NCBI RefSeq assembly: GCF_004363805.1
Contig: NZ_SNZP01000012.1
Span: forward strand, 62,001 to 126,000
DNA: 64,000 nucleotides
Source: Paludibacterium purpuratum
GTDB lineage: Bacteria > Pseudomonadota > Gammaproteobacteria > Burkholderiales > Chromobacteriaceae
Direction: 5' to 3'
A model generated the notes under the pieces. It did not search any database and was not told the DNA's origin. It was given only the letters and a program-made list of their open reading frames with translations. The first letter of the stretch is position 1; each line of letters opens with the position of its first letter. The translations under genes were made by a program, and so were the position numbers. Positions 25,878 to 34,602 of this stretch are shown piece by piece.

Positions 25878-28184
25878 CTAGTCGAGATGCGGCAACATGC
25901 GCACCGGAATCGACTTGGCCGTGGGCGTATTACTTTCGTCGCCGACGCTATCGAGCGGCACCAACGGGTTAGCCTCGGGAAAGTAGGCGGCCAGGCAGCC
26001 AAGCGGTATATCGTACTCGACCAACAATAGACCGTTGAGACGACGTTCGATGCCGTCATCCCATATCGTGGATAAATCGACTCGATCTCCCGGACGGCAT
26101 CCCAGCCGATCGATATCCCGCCGATTGGCGAACACAACGTCACGCTGGCCATATACCCCGCGGTAGCGATCGTCTAGCGCATAGATCGTCGTGTTGTACT
26201 GATCGTGCGAGCGAGTGGTCATCAGCACCATCGCCTGGTCGCCATATTGCCGGCGTGCACGGTGAATCGGCGTATCCAAGTCGAGTGGATGAACCACAAA
26301 CTGCGCCTTACCCGAGGCGGTCTTCCAAACCCGATCGCGCGAAGCCACCCCCAAATGAAAACCGCCCGGCGCCGCCACACGCCGGTTGTAGTCGGTAAAC
26401 GCTTCGAAGACCTGAGCGATGTGATTGCGAATCAAACTGTTATCGGTAGCGAGCGCGCGCCAATCGACTAGGCGGTTCCCCACGACAGCCTCGGCCAGCC
26501 GCGCGATGATCGCCACCTCCGACAGCAACTGGTCGGAGGCGGGCGGCTTGAAGCCGCGCGACAAGTGCACCATGCTCATCGAATCCTCCACCGTGACGCT
26601 CTGCTCGATGCCTTCTTGCAGGTCGATCTCGCTACGGCCGAGCGTCGGCAACAGCAGTGCCTGTTGTCCGTGCACCAAGTGGCTGCGGTTGAGCTTGGTC
26701 GCGACCTGCACCGTCAATGCGCAACGACGCATGGCCTCGAAAGTGCGTGGGGTATCCGGCGCGGCCATGACAAAGTTACCGCCCAACCCGAAGAACACCT
26801 TGACGCTACCCGCCAGCATCGCCTGAATGGTGGCGACCACATCCAAGCCGTGCTCGCGCGGCGGCTCGAACCCGTACACCGCGGCGAGACGATCCAGAAA
26901 AGCCGCCGTCGGGCGCTCCTCGATCCCGACGGTGCGATTTCCCTGCACATTGGAGTGGCCGCGCACCGGACACAGCCCGGCGCCTGGCCGGCCGATCTGG
27001 CCGCGCAGCATCATCAGGTTCGACAGCAGCTGAATGGTCGGTACCGAGCGCCGATGCTGAGTGATGCCCATACCCCATGTGGCAATGACCGAGCGGGCCC
27101 GCACGAACAGCTGCGTCAACCGTTCGATCTCCTCGCGCGGCACGCCGGACTCCTCGATCAACAGCGACCAACTTTCTTGGCGCAGATCGGCCAGGAATTC
27201 ATCGATGCCGACGGTGTGCGTCTCGATAAACGCCACATCCAATACCCGTTCGCCGCCGGTGGCACACGCGGCGTCATCCAGCTCCACCACGCGTTTGGCC
27301 ATGGCTTTGATCAAGGCGAAGTCGCCACCCAGACTCGGACGAATAAAGAGAGAACACAGCTCGGTACTACCACCGGCCAGCACCTCGGCGGCATGCTGCG
27401 GGCTGGAAAAGCGCTCCAGCCCCCGTTCGCGCAAGGGATTGATCGAAACGATCGTGGCGCCGCGCCGAGCGGCGTCGCGCAATTCGCCCAGCATACGCGG
27501 GTGATTAGTGCCGGGATTTTGACCGAAGATCAGAATGGCATCGGCAAGTTCGAAATCCTCCAGCGTTACCGTACCCTTGCCAATGCCAACCGTTCCGGGA
27601 AGCCCGCGGCTAGTGGCTTCGTGGCACATATTCGAGCAATCGGGAAAGTTGTTGGTGCCGTAAAGGCGCGCGAACAGTTGAAACAGATAGGCCGCCTCGT
27701 TGCTGGTACGGCCGGAAGCATAAAAAGAGGCTTGATTAGGACTGTCCAGCGCATGCAGTTGCTCGGCGATCAAGGCGAATGCTTGGTCCCACTCGATGGG
27801 ACGATAGGTGTCGCTGGTCGGATCGTAGCGTAGGGGGACGGCGAGGCGGCCATGTTGCTCCAGCTCGAGATCGGACTGCCGCATCAATTCGGTCACGGTA
27901 TGGCGGGCGAAGAAATTAGCCGTAACCAATTTGCTGGTGATCTCCGCCGCCACCGCCTTGACGCCGTTCTCGCAGAATTCTAGCCGATTGGTGTGTCGAC
28001 GTTCAGGCCAGGCGCAGCCAGGGCAATCGAATCCATGGGGTTGATTTTGCTTGAGAAATGCCTTGAGGTTGCCGAGCACAACTTTTTCTTGGCGCAAGCT
28101 GGCGGCAGAAAATTTGATCGCATCCCAGCCGCCGGCGGGGCGAGGATAGGGCGCAATACGCCCTGGTTTATCGTGTTCGCTCAC
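25878..28184 (-). CDS. FdhF/YdeP-family molybdopterin oxidoreductase
   Basis: A 768-residue relative of E. coli YdeP, of the formate-dehydrogenase-like molybdoenzymes. An N-terminal Fe-S motif is visible at C54, C57 and C71 (GFDCPGCAWP, CENG). Cofactor-binding blocks include FYASGRTSNEAAY, FPDCSNMCHEATSRGLPG, GTNHPRMLGELR, GHSNVQGNRTVGI and RSHDQYNTTIY. There is no Tat signal, so it is cytoplasmic. YdeP is linked to acid resistance in E. coli, but its substrate is unknown. The start is GTG 28184. It needs a bis-MGD cofactor, consistent with the probable moaA at the left edge. Confidence 0.93.
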   Translation of the reverse strand: MSEHDKPGRIAPYPRPAGGWDAIKFSAASLRQEKVVLGNLKAFLKQNQPHGFDCPGCAWPERRHTNRLEFCENGVKAVAAEITSKLVTANFFARHTVTELMRQSDLELEQHGRLAVPLRYDPTSDTYRPIEWDQAFALIAEQLHALDSPNQASFYASGRTSNEAAYLFQLFARLYGTNNFPDCSNMCHEATSRGLPGTVGIGKGTVTLEDFELADAILIFGQNPGTNHPRMLGELRDAARRGATIVSINPLRERGLERFSSPQHAAEVLAGGSTELCSLFIRPSLGGDFALIKAMAKRVVELDDAACATGGERVLDVAFIETHTVGIDEFLADLRQESWSLLIEESGVPREEIERLTQLFVRARSVIATWGMGITQHRRSVPTIQLLSNLMMLRGQIGRPGAGLCPVRGHSNVQGNRTVGIEERPTAAFLDRLAAVYGFEPPREHGLDVVATIQAMLAGSVKVFFGLGGNFVMAAPDTPRTFEAMRRCALTVQVATKLNRSHLVHGQQALLLPTLGRSEIDLQEGIEQSVTVEDSMSMVHLSRGFKPPASDQLLSEVAIIARLAEAVVGNRLVDWRALATDNSLIRNHIAQVFEAFTDYNRRVAAPGGFHLGVASRDRVWKTASGKAQFVVHPLDLDTPIHRARRQYGDQAMVLMTTRSHDQYNTTIYALDDRYRGVYGQRDVVFANRRDIDRLGCRPGDRVDLSTIWDDGIERRLNGLLLVEYDIPLGCLAAYFPEANPLVPLDSVGDESNTPTAKSIPVRMLPHLD

Positions 28185-28214
28185 GCAGCGGCTCCATCAT
28201 GCTTATTAGATATT

Positions 28215-28231
28215 GATATAGGGAATATATC
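28215..28231. promoter_or_regulatory. Palindrome upstream of the toxin-antitoxin pair, candidate operator
   Basis: GATATA-GGGAA-TATATC is a 17-bp inverted repeat with perfect 6-bp arms in AT-rich DNA between the molybdoenzyme start and the antitoxin start (93 nt upstream of the latter). RHH antitoxins such as FitA bind inverted repeats in their own promoter. Assignment to this system rather than to the divergent gene is inference. Confidence 0.4.
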
Positions 28232-28323
28232 GTCGAAACAGCCGTCTGCCTAGTTGAAAAAGATTCTCAACACCATCCAAAGGGGGGATGGACCCTTGAT
28301 GCTTGCATTGAAGGATAGGCAAT

Positions 28324-28536
28324 ATGGCAACTAACTTGGTGGTTAGGAATGTGGATGAAGAGGTGGCTGCCGCCTTAAAGTTACAGGCCGCTGAGCATGG
28401 ACGCAGTATGGAGGCAGAGCATCGTGCCATCTTGAAGGAAGTGCTGGCACGGCCAAAGCGAAGATCCTTTTCGGAGGTTTTGGCACAGATGCCCAATGTT
28501 GGCGAAGACGCCGATTTTGAACGAAGCCGGAGTTGA
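28324..28536 (+). CDS. FitA-like ribbon-helix-helix antitoxin
   Basis: A 70-residue antitoxin. The N-terminal strand and two helices (ATNLVVRNVDEEVAAALKLQAAEHGRSMEAEHRAIL in outline) match FitA/StbC-type RHH DNA-binding domains. The C-terminal part (about 45-70) should wrap the toxin. ATG 28324 is preceded by AAGGA. Its TGA overlaps the toxin start. The antitoxin should neutralise the PIN toxin and repress the operon. The GC content is lower than in the flanking genes, which fits acquisition by transfer. Confidence 0.88.
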   Translation: MATNLVVRNVDEEVAAALKLQAAEHGRSMEAEHRAILKEVLARPKRRSFSEVLAQMPNVGEDADFERSRS

Positions 28537-28949
28537 CCTTGTATCTCGTGGACACAAATGTCATCAGCGAAGCGCGCAAAGGGGTGAAAGCTAATTTCGG
28601 CGTACGGAAATTCTGGCAGACCGCCCGCGAGGAAGACATCTATTTGTCGGCCATCTCGATTGGCGAACTGCGAAGAGGAATCGAAAATCTGAAATATCGC
28701 GGCGATTTACTTCAGGCCACAAAACTCGAAGCCTGGCTCTTGATAGTATGTGGAGAGTACGCGAAACGCATTCTGGATTTTGACGCGGATTGCGCTCAAG
28801 TGTGGGGAAAACTGATGTCGCCGCACAATCATAACGCGGTAGATAAGCAAATCGCGGCGACTGCGCTTATTCACGATCTTACCGTAGTGACGCGCAATAT
28901 TGACGACTTTCAAGGAACAGGCGTTCTACTGACCAACCCCTTTGAGTAA
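28533..28949 (+). CDS. PIN-domain toxin, FitB/VapC type
   Basis: A 138-residue PIN-domain ribonuclease. The acidic residues are visible at D7 (YLVDTNVISE), E45 (SIGELRRGIE), D104 (AVDKQIAATAL) and D124, and the NVISE-type motif is typical of FitB. Such toxins cut structured RNAs such as tRNA. The start is TTG 28533, overlapping the antitoxin stop as TTGA. An ATG start is not available before the catalytic Asp. The last 24 nt overlap the convergent small gene. Confidence 0.9.
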   Translation: MTLYLVDTNVISEARKGVKANFGVRKFWQTAREEDIYLSAISIGELRRGIENLKYRGDLLQATKLEAWLLIVCGEYAKRILDFDADCAQVWGKLMSPHNHNAVDKQIAATALIHDLTVVTRNIDDFQGTGVLLTNPFE

Positions 28950-29141
28950 GCTGCCGCAAGTCTGTGCTCGGAGGACTCTAACCGTGGACAAAATAAAAGG
29001 CGGAAGTATAAAAACTTCCGCCTTCTTGTGCTTGCTGTAGCCTTGCCGCTGTCGTTTCTTTCGATCGGCGAAGGCACTGCAGCGCTGGAACTGCTGGGCA
29101 AACTTGGCAACCGGGTTGGTGCGTTGCTGTTTTTTACTCAT
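28926..29141 (-). CDS. Small basic protein (DUF7230-like), C-terminus running through a terminator hairpin
   Basis: A 71-residue protein. The first 42 residues (MSKKQQRTNPVAKFAQQFQR, then SAFADRKKRQRQGYSKHKK) look like the short, lysine/arginine-rich DUF7230 family that I recall from gammaproteobacteria and betaproteobacteria. The start ATG 29141 has AGGA 6 nt upstream. Homologs, as I recall them, end soon after the KHK motif. Here the frame continues through a perfect hairpin (28999-29022), giving an odd hydrophobic tail and a 24-nt overlap with the toxin gene. A lost stop codon is possible. Function is unknown; the basic composition suggests RNA or ribosome binding. Confidence 0.55.
   Translation of the reverse strand: MSKKQQRTNPVAKFAQQFQRCSAFADRKKRQRQGYSKHKKAEVFILPPFILSTVRVLRAQTCGSLLKGVGQ
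28999..29022 (-). terminator. Perfect hairpin with T-rich flank
   Basis: AGGCGGAAGT and ACTTCCGCCT form a 10-bp perfect stem. Read leftward it is followed by TTTATTTTG, the pattern of a Rho-independent terminator for the small minus-strand gene, but it lies inside that gene's open frame. Read rightward it has no good T-run. It may also limit read-through from fitAB. Confidence 0.65.
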
Positions 29142-29373
29142 GGCACATCCTGTGGGTGGAAAACGATCCGCATCCTATGTCAGTTGATCGATCCTGTCCA
29201 GAGCAGCCCAAAGGATGGCGGGACGGCAGAAGCCATCGGAAGCACCGAGATGGAGGCGCATACCGTATTTGACATAATATGCATTATACGAACCAAATAA
29301 CCATCGCTGCCGGCCACGACTTCTTGTCATATTCACCCGCTATCCTGCCTGTACTAAAGGCACGCTGTCATTA

Positions 29374-29402
29374 TTGACAACGTCATTTTGTGAAAATATA
29401 AT
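29374..29402 (+). promoter_or_regulatory. Full-consensus sigma70 promoter
   Basis: TTGACA (29374-29379), a 17-bp spacer and TATAAT (29397-29402) match the sigma70 consensus at all 12 positions. Transcription should start near 29409 and lead straight into the FAD-protein gene at 29433. Such a perfect promoter is rare in GC-rich chromosomes and implies strong expression or a repressor. Confidence 0.85.
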
Positions 29403-29432
29403 TCACCGCCATTTAATGCCAAAGGGGTAAAA

Positions 29433-30878
29433 TTGTTTGACCTTGCCATTGTCGGGTTTGGGGCGACTGGAGTCAGCCTGCTCAAACAAATTCAGGATGA
29501 AGTTTACGCATCGGGAGCAAAAACCCCGCGGATTGCTCTGTTTAGTCCCTGTGCAGACTTTGCCCGTGGGCAAGCGTTCGGCGATGCCGACGCCGTCCAC
29601 AAAGTCAATACGCCTCCCAGCATGCTCTCCATTTCCAACAGCGAGCCAGCCGGCTTCGCACACTGGATGAATGCCAAGGGCAATGCCAACGAGCTCTACC
29701 CCAACCGATTGATGTATTCCGATTTTTTGCAAGAGACTTATCGGGACATCATCAGCTCGGGATGGTTGGAAATCGAAGAGTTTCGCGAAACCGTTCAAGC
29801 CGTCAAGGCTGATACGCTGGGCTACCAAGTACACTGCGAGAGCGGCCAAACCGTTAGCGCGCACAAGGTCATGCTCTGTCTAGGATCTCTGCACGGCACC
29901 CCCTTCAAGCAACTGTCGGCGTTGCCGGGCTTCATCGATCACCACAGCGAATTTGCCAAGGCCAAGGGTGAACCGGTTTTGGTGGCAGGCTCGGGGCTGA
30001 CGGCTGTCGATGCATTCCGCTCCTTGAATCATGAAAAGAACAACGAGATCCATCTTTTCTCGAGACAAGGTTTTGCCCCCACCTGTTTGACCAAGGAAAA
30101 CCGTTACACACCGAAAGTTTTGAACTGGGGCACATTACTGAAAGAACAGCATGGCTCCGTGCGATTGCAGCACTTTTTGGAAACGCTCAAACAAGAGTGC
30201 GAGCTATTGTCGGACGGTGGGGAGCGAGTACCGGCAATGCAGATTTTGCGAGGGCTCGGCCCAGCACGATACTTCGAATACCTGATGGAGAGATCCCAGG
30301 CAGCGGATCTGCCTTATCAAGATATTCTGGTCTCCACCAGACCGTACATGCATAAACTCTGGCGCTCGATGCCGATTGCAGACCGCATTTCCTTCAATAT
30401 CAATTATGGCGCTGGTTGGGCGGCTTGGCGGCATCCCATTCCTTACGAGGTCATCGCAGAATTGGCCGAAGCTGCCAGAGAGCAGCGTCTGCACATCCAT
30501 CGTGGTCACAAACCGCCGTATTGGGAAAATGGGCAGTTCGTCTTGGAGAGCACTTCCGGAAAAACTATCCGTGCCCGGTATTTGGTCGATGGCACAGGGG
30601 GCAGTAATCGGCTGGATGCGATCGACTCGCCTTTATTGCGCAATCTAAATGCACAAAAGCTCATTGAAGCCCACCCCTGCGGAGGCATCGATATTCATCC
30701 GCTGACCTTCCAATGCCAGGTGGATGGCAAGCCTGTGCCAGGACTATATAGTTTGGGGCCTTTGAACAAGGGTAGTTTATTCTCGACAAATGCATTTTGG
30801 TTCAATGCACGCTGCGCAGGACACTGGGCAAGGCAATGGGCCATTGAAATGACCAAAAAAAACTCCGTAGGTATTTAA
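29433..30878 (+). CDS. FAD/NAD(P)-binding oxidoreductase-like protein
   Basis: A 481-residue flavoprotein of the FAD-NAD(P)-binding type (YdhS-like). The N-terminal dinucleotide fold is AIVGFGATG (G8, G10, G13). A second Rossmann motif is VLVAGSGLTAVDAF. Near the C-terminus, VDGTGG and a final GPLNKGSLFSTNAFW complete the FAD site. There is no signal peptide. The start is TTG 29433, with AGGGG about 6 nt upstream; no in-frame ATG lies before the conserved glycine motif. It is followed after one base by an AEC transporter gene, so it probably modifies a small molecule that the transporter carries. The substrate is unknown. Confidence 0.85.
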   Translation: MFDLAIVGFGATGVSLLKQIQDEVYASGAKTPRIALFSPCADFARGQAFGDADAVHKVNTPPSMLSISNSEPAGFAHWMNAKGNANELYPNRLMYSDFLQETYRDIISSGWLEIEEFRETVQAVKADTLGYQVHCESGQTVSAHKVMLCLGSLHGTPFKQLSALPGFIDHHSEFAKAKGEPVLVAGSGLTAVDAFRSLNHEKNNEIHLFSRQGFAPTCLTKENRYTPKVLNWGTLLKEQHGSVRLQHFLETLKQECELLSDGGERVPAMQILRGLGPARYFEYLMERSQAADLPYQDILVSTRPYMHKLWRSMPIADRISFNINYGAGWAAWRHPIPYEVIAELAEAAREQRLHIHRGHKPPYWENGQFVLESTSGKTIRARYLVDGTGGSNRLDAIDSPLLRNLNAQKLIEAHPCGGIDIHPLTFQCQVDGKPVPGLYSLGPLNKGSLFSTNAFWFNARCAGHWARQWAIEMTKKNSVGI

Positions 30879-30879
30879 C

Positions 30880-31758
30880 ATGTCCGTTTCACTTTTTACT
30901 CCCCTTTTATACCTCTTGGTTGGGCTTGGGCTGGGCCGAGCGCCTTTTGAGATCAAGGGTCGCGCTTCGGCTCTGTTGACAAAATGGGTCATTCCGTCGG
31001 TCATTATCTACAACATTGCCACGCACCGATCCGGCGTCTTTGCCATCATGCTCGGCATGATGGTCATGATGGGGCTGATGTTACTTCTGAGCCGGATATT
31101 TACGCGTGACCCCGTGCAAAATCTGTGCTTCTGCTACCTGAACATCGGCTGGCTCGGCCTCCCCATCGCCAGCACCTTGTTTGGCGATGGCGCAGCGATG
31201 GTCATCATCGCCGCTTATGTAGGCAGCTCTCTATTCGGCAACTCGGTGGGCGTCGGCCTCATGGCCCATGGCCAAGATCTGAGGACCCGACTGCGCCAAA
31301 CCATCCAAGCGCCACCGGTATGGGCGTTGTTGCTAGGCCTCGCCTGCATCCCCTTCGGCACGGAGATCGAGCACTACGCGAAGCCGGCATACGACTTCCT
31401 GAAGTTCCTGATGGGCTTTCTCGGCATGGCGATACTCGGCATCTGGTTATCCGCGACACCGCTGCAATCGTCCGATTTCAAAAAAGCATTGCGGCCATTT
31501 GCGGCACGGCTATTGACCGTGTCCTTACTGACCAGTTTGTTCATCTGGATCTGTCAGCGCACAGGCATCACGCTGGTCACCGAAAACAAACCGGCACTCT
31601 ATCTGATCGGTCTTTTGCCCCCGGCCGCCAATATCATCGTACTTGAGACGCATTACTTGAAGAGCGGCCGCTCCGCCAGCATGATCGCCTGCGGCACATG
31701 CCTCAGCATTATGGCGATTGGGGTTTACGTAGGGGTGGTGTTGTGGCTGCATAGCTGA
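30880..31758 (+). CDS. AEC-family (auxin efflux carrier-like) transporter
   Basis: A 292-residue inner-membrane protein with about eight to ten hydrophobic helices, recognisable as AEC/PIN-like from YLLVGLGLGR, TKWVIPSVIIYNIA, LNIGWLGLPIASTLFGD and the C-terminal LIGLLPPAANIIVLE. Bacterial members export or import organic anions such as malate or malonate. The start is ATG 30880, one base after the FAD-protein stop, so the two form an operon. The substrate is unknown. Confidence 0.88.
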   Translation: MSVSLFTPLLYLLVGLGLGRAPFEIKGRASALLTKWVIPSVIIYNIATHRSGVFAIMLGMMVMMGLMLLLSRIFTRDPVQNLCFCYLNIGWLGLPIASTLFGDGAAMVIIAAYVGSSLFGNSVGVGLMAHGQDLRTRLRQTIQAPPVWALLLGLACIPFGTEIEHYAKPAYDFLKFLMGFLGMAILGIWLSATPLQSSDFKKALRPFAARLLTVSLLTSLFIWICQRTGITLVTENKPALYLIGLLPPAANIIVLETHYLKSGRSASMIACGTCLSIMAIGVYVGVVLWLHS

Positions 31759-31845
31759 GTCTGCCGCACTAAGAAGGGCTTCAAGGACTTATCGGCAAGC
31801 TGTTTCTGTCAACATGTCCTCGCGTCGCCACTGCTGGCCGTCAGC

Positions 31846-32913
31846 TCAAGCGGCCAGCGTTCTACGATAAAGATCGAGCATGCCGGGAACCACCGACGCT
31901 GCCGTGCATTGCTCGGCCACGACAGCGCGCCGCGCCGCGGCATGGTTCGCCAGCGAGGCGAAGCTGTCGTAAAGCCCTCGCACGGCGTCGACCAATTGGC
32001 GCTGGTCGCCGGGATCGACGAAACGGCACAGCAGCCCCTCGGCCACCAAGTCCGGCGCGCCGCTGACCCGTGTCACGATAGCCGGCATGCCGCACCAGAG
32101 CGCCTCAAGGAACGCATACGGCAGTCCTTCGAAAAAGCTGGGCGTCAAGGCGATGTCGTAATTGTGCTGATCCAAGCAGAAGGGATTGGGATAGGCACCC
32201 ATGAGGCGGACATGCTCGCGCTCGCCGCAACTGACCACCAGATCGCGCAATACCGGCATCAACGGGCCGTCTCCCCACAAATCGAGCGTCAGCGGACCGC
32301 ATTCCCGGCGTATCGCAGCGAGCGATTCGATCAGGAAGGTCCAGCCCTTCTCGGTCGACAGCCGCCCCCAACCCACCAGTCTGCGGGCTGGTTCGCGCCG
32401 CTGCCACAAAGGCGTTTCAACCGGGAAAGCACATAAAGGCGGCAGTTGCTTGGATTGCCCGTCAAAGCCGAACCAGCGTCGCAGGTTTTCCGCCGCGCGC
32501 GAACTGAAGCAGTGAATCCCAGCAAAATGCGGCAACGCTGCCGCCATCGCCGGGCCATAAACCGATGTCCAATGGCAGCGATCGCTACCGTCGCTAGGCT
32601 CGGTGCCGATCAACGGCGGCCGGTCGGTCAACGCCGCGAAACGGAACGCGGTCTGTTCCAACGGGATGGCGTGCACCAGGTCGGGTTTCAGATGGCGGAT
32701 ATGCACCCGCAGGGCATCGAGCGTATCCGCGCCCTCTTCCGCCGCCACGCAGCGCTCGCCCAGTGCCTCACGCCAGCGCGCGTGCACCGGCGGCGCGACG
32801 ACAAACACCGAGGCATCGATGCCCGCCTCGACCAATCCTTGGCACACGGCGGCGATGAAGGTCTCGCAACCGCCCACGTGATGCAGCCACTCGGCCAATA
32901 GCAATACTTTCAT
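31846..32913 (-). CDS. Glycosyltransferase family 4 enzyme
   Basis: A 355-residue GT-B glycosyltransferase. The N-terminus KVLLLAEWLHHVGGCE holds the acceptor-side glycine loop. In the C-terminal domain, EGLPYAFLEALWCGMPAIV is the nucleotide-sugar-binding E-x7-E motif. The start is ATG 32913, overlapping the upstream gene's stop as ATGA; the open frame from 33396 is read-through in another gene. It is last of the seven overlapping genes of this cluster. Sugar donor and acceptor are unknown. Confidence 0.9.
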   Translation of the reverse strand: MKVLLLAEWLHHVGGCETFIAAVCQGLVEAGIDASVFVVAPPVHARWREALGERCVAAEEGADTLDALRVHIRHLKPDLVHAIPLEQTAFRFAALTDRPPLIGTEPSDGSDRCHWTSVYGPAMAAALPHFAGIHCFSSRAAENLRRWFGFDGQSKQLPPLCAFPVETPLWQRREPARRLVGWGRLSTEKGWTFLIESLAAIRRECGPLTLDLWGDGPLMPVLRDLVVSCGEREHVRLMGAYPNPFCLDQHNYDIALTPSFFEGLPYAFLEALWCGMPAIVTRVSGAPDLVAEGLLCRFVDPGDQRQLVDAVRGLYDSFASLANHAAARRAVVAEQCTAASVVPGMLDLYRRTLAA

Positions 32914-33851
32914 GAATAACGCTGCCTCAGATCGCGCAAAACCGGGTTGAATGGCCGATGATCCGGCATGTCCGCGCTGAGCGGGATTTGACGCCGGGCC
33001 AGCTCCCACAGAAAGGCATCCAGCCGTTCTCTGTCGGGGCGAAAATCCAGGCAGGTGTGCAAGTGGGCCAGATCGCCGTCCCATTCCCAGCAAACCCCCT
33101 TGTTGGAAAACACGCCCCGCCCCAATGCCGCCGCCGGCACGCCGAGCGCCATGGCCTCCAGTAATGTCGTGGAATTGCACGCCAACACCAGACGCGCCTG
33201 AACGATCCATTCCGCCACGGTGCCGTCGCGCCGCAGATCGGCCCGGCGTGTGCGATATGCGCTCGGGTCGCCCGGATGAGGTCGAACCACGATCGCCAGT
33301 TCGGGAAAGGCGCTTTCGACCACGTCGATCAACGCCTGCATGTCCTGAAAGGGCGAGGCACGGACAATGACGGTATCGCGGGGCATCTGCAGGCAAAGCA
33401 GCAAAAAACCGCCGCGCCGGGGTACGGCGCCGGCCGGCAATGCCCGATGGCGGTAGGCCGCCAAGGTGTCGTCCAGGCGACGACGGTCGGTCGGCGGCAG
33501 TTGCGCCGCCGTGATCCGCGCCACGCTGCTTTGGTCCGCCACCCCCTGCGCATCGAGATACAGGTAATCTTTTTGCGGCAGCCAGGCATTTTCGGCGAAC
33601 CAGGTCGGCGCCAGGCGCGGCGCCACCCGGTAGCGTTCATTGAGCGTCGCCATGGGTTCGTCGGTGGTCTCCGAGCCATACTGCAGCACGATATCTGGTG
33701 CGAAAGCCATCAGGTTTTCGTGGTAATCATCCGCGCGCAGGTCGAACGTCCGCATTAGGCTGAAGTCCAACGTGTCCGCCAGCGCCTGCTCCAGGCGCGC
33801 AGCCTGAAAATCGTAACCGACGCATGCCACCCGGCACTCAGTTCTGCGCAC
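32910..33851 (-). CDS. KpsS/capsule-polysaccharide-type glycosyltransferase-like protein
   Basis: A 313-residue protein resembling the C-terminal fold of capsule polysaccharide proteins (KpsS/KpsC-like). The evidence is VVRPHPGDPSAY and ARLVLACNSTTLLEAMALGVPAAALG, which is the HP...STT-x-x-E-A-x-x-x-G-x-P pattern. It may transfer a sugar such as Kdo or act on a polysaccharide end. The start is GTG 33851, overlapping the previous gene by 14 nt; a GTG at 33830 is an alternative. Coupled by ATGA to the next gene. Confidence 0.72.
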   Translation of the reverse strand: MRRTECRVACVGYDFQAARLEQALADTLDFSLMRTFDLRADDYHENLMAFAPDIVLQYGSETTDEPMATLNERYRVAPRLAPTWFAENAWLPQKDYLYLDAQGVADQSSVARITAAQLPPTDRRRLDDTLAAYRHRALPAGAVPRRGGFLLLCLQMPRDTVIVRASPFQDMQALIDVVESAFPELAIVVRPHPGDPSAYRTRRADLRRDGTVAEWIVQARLVLACNSTTLLEAMALGVPAAALGRGVFSNKGVCWEWDGDLAHLHTCLDFRPDRERLDAFLWELARRQIPLSADMPDHRPFNPVLRDLRQRYS

Positions 33852-34602
33852 CGGAATAGCCCCCGAGGAAATAATTCAAGGTGACGCGCTCGGAGCACTC
33901 GAAGCGGATGCCCATTTCCCAGGCTTCCCGGCAAAACAAATAGTCTTCCGAGAATTGGTAGATCATCTCGCGCGGCGTGACCTGCTCGCGAAAGCGCACC
34001 CGATCGAACACGCTGCGCCGCATCAGCCATTCGCTCGAATCGATGTGGCACAGATCGCCATGTGCATCGGGAATCCGGTCGCGGATCACCGCGCTGCCGT
34101 CGGTGAAAAAGCCCTCCTCGGCCAACATGAGAAAGACTTCTCGCGCAATTTCAGGGCGATGATTGAGCACCCACGGATAGCTGCTGAGCGGCGCTTCGCG
34201 CCCATCCTGGTGGCGCATGCGCCGCCAGCAGTAGGCGATATCGGATTCGGGGTGCGCCTGAAGCAGCGCGGTCAGCGTGCTCACATGTTCGGGCTCGAAG
34301 GTATTGTCATCGTCCAAATGCGCCACCAACGGGGCTTGACTGAGTTCGATACCCAAATTGCGCAGGCGGCCGGTGCGCACCGGCTGGTACCGGGTCTGGA
34401 TCGGGCGATTGTCGTTGACGAATCGCGCACCGAACTGACGGCAAATTTCGTCGGTCGACGCGGCAATGGCCGGCGGCAAATGGTCGCCGACCACCACATG
34501 CTCGATTTCTCCCTGATATTGCTGCGCCGACACCGAAGCCAGGCAGCGTTGAAGTAATGGCAGTCGACCTACGGTCGGTGTGATGACAGCGACAGATTCC
34601 AC
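33838..34602 (-). CDS. Glycosyltransferase family 2 enzyme
   Basis: A 254-residue GT-A glycosyltransferase. The N-terminal nucleotide-binding strand is VAVITPTVGRLPLLQRCLASV, and the metal-binding acidic motif is HLDDDN (D97-D99). The start is GTG 34602, preceded by an excellent GGAGGG. It overlaps the upstream HAD gene by 34 nt and the next gene by 14 nt. No membrane segment is present, so it acts at the cytoplasmic face on a nucleotide sugar. Specificity is unknown. Confidence 0.9.
   Translation of the reverse strand: MESVAVITPTVGRLPLLQRCLASVSAQQYQGEIEHVVVGDHLPPAIAASTDEICRQFGARFVNDNRPIQTRYQPVRTGRLRNLGIELSQAPLVAHLDDDNTFEPEHVSTLTALLQAHPESDIAYCWRRMRHQDGREAPLSSYPWVLNHRPEIAREVFLMLAEEGFFTDGSAVIRDRIPDAHGDLCHIDSSEWLMRRSVFDRVRFREQVTPREMIYQFSEDYLFCREAWEMGIRFECSERVTLNYFLGGYSGAQN

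Noticed and set aside
26565-27833. 422-codon open frame on the plus strand
   Set aside because: Antisense of the YdeP-like gene, which is well matched over its length.
31846-33396. 516-residue fusion protein reading from 33396
   Set aside because: The first part overlaps the KpsS-like gene and has no domain; ATG 32913, coupled to that gene's stop, starts the GT4 domain.
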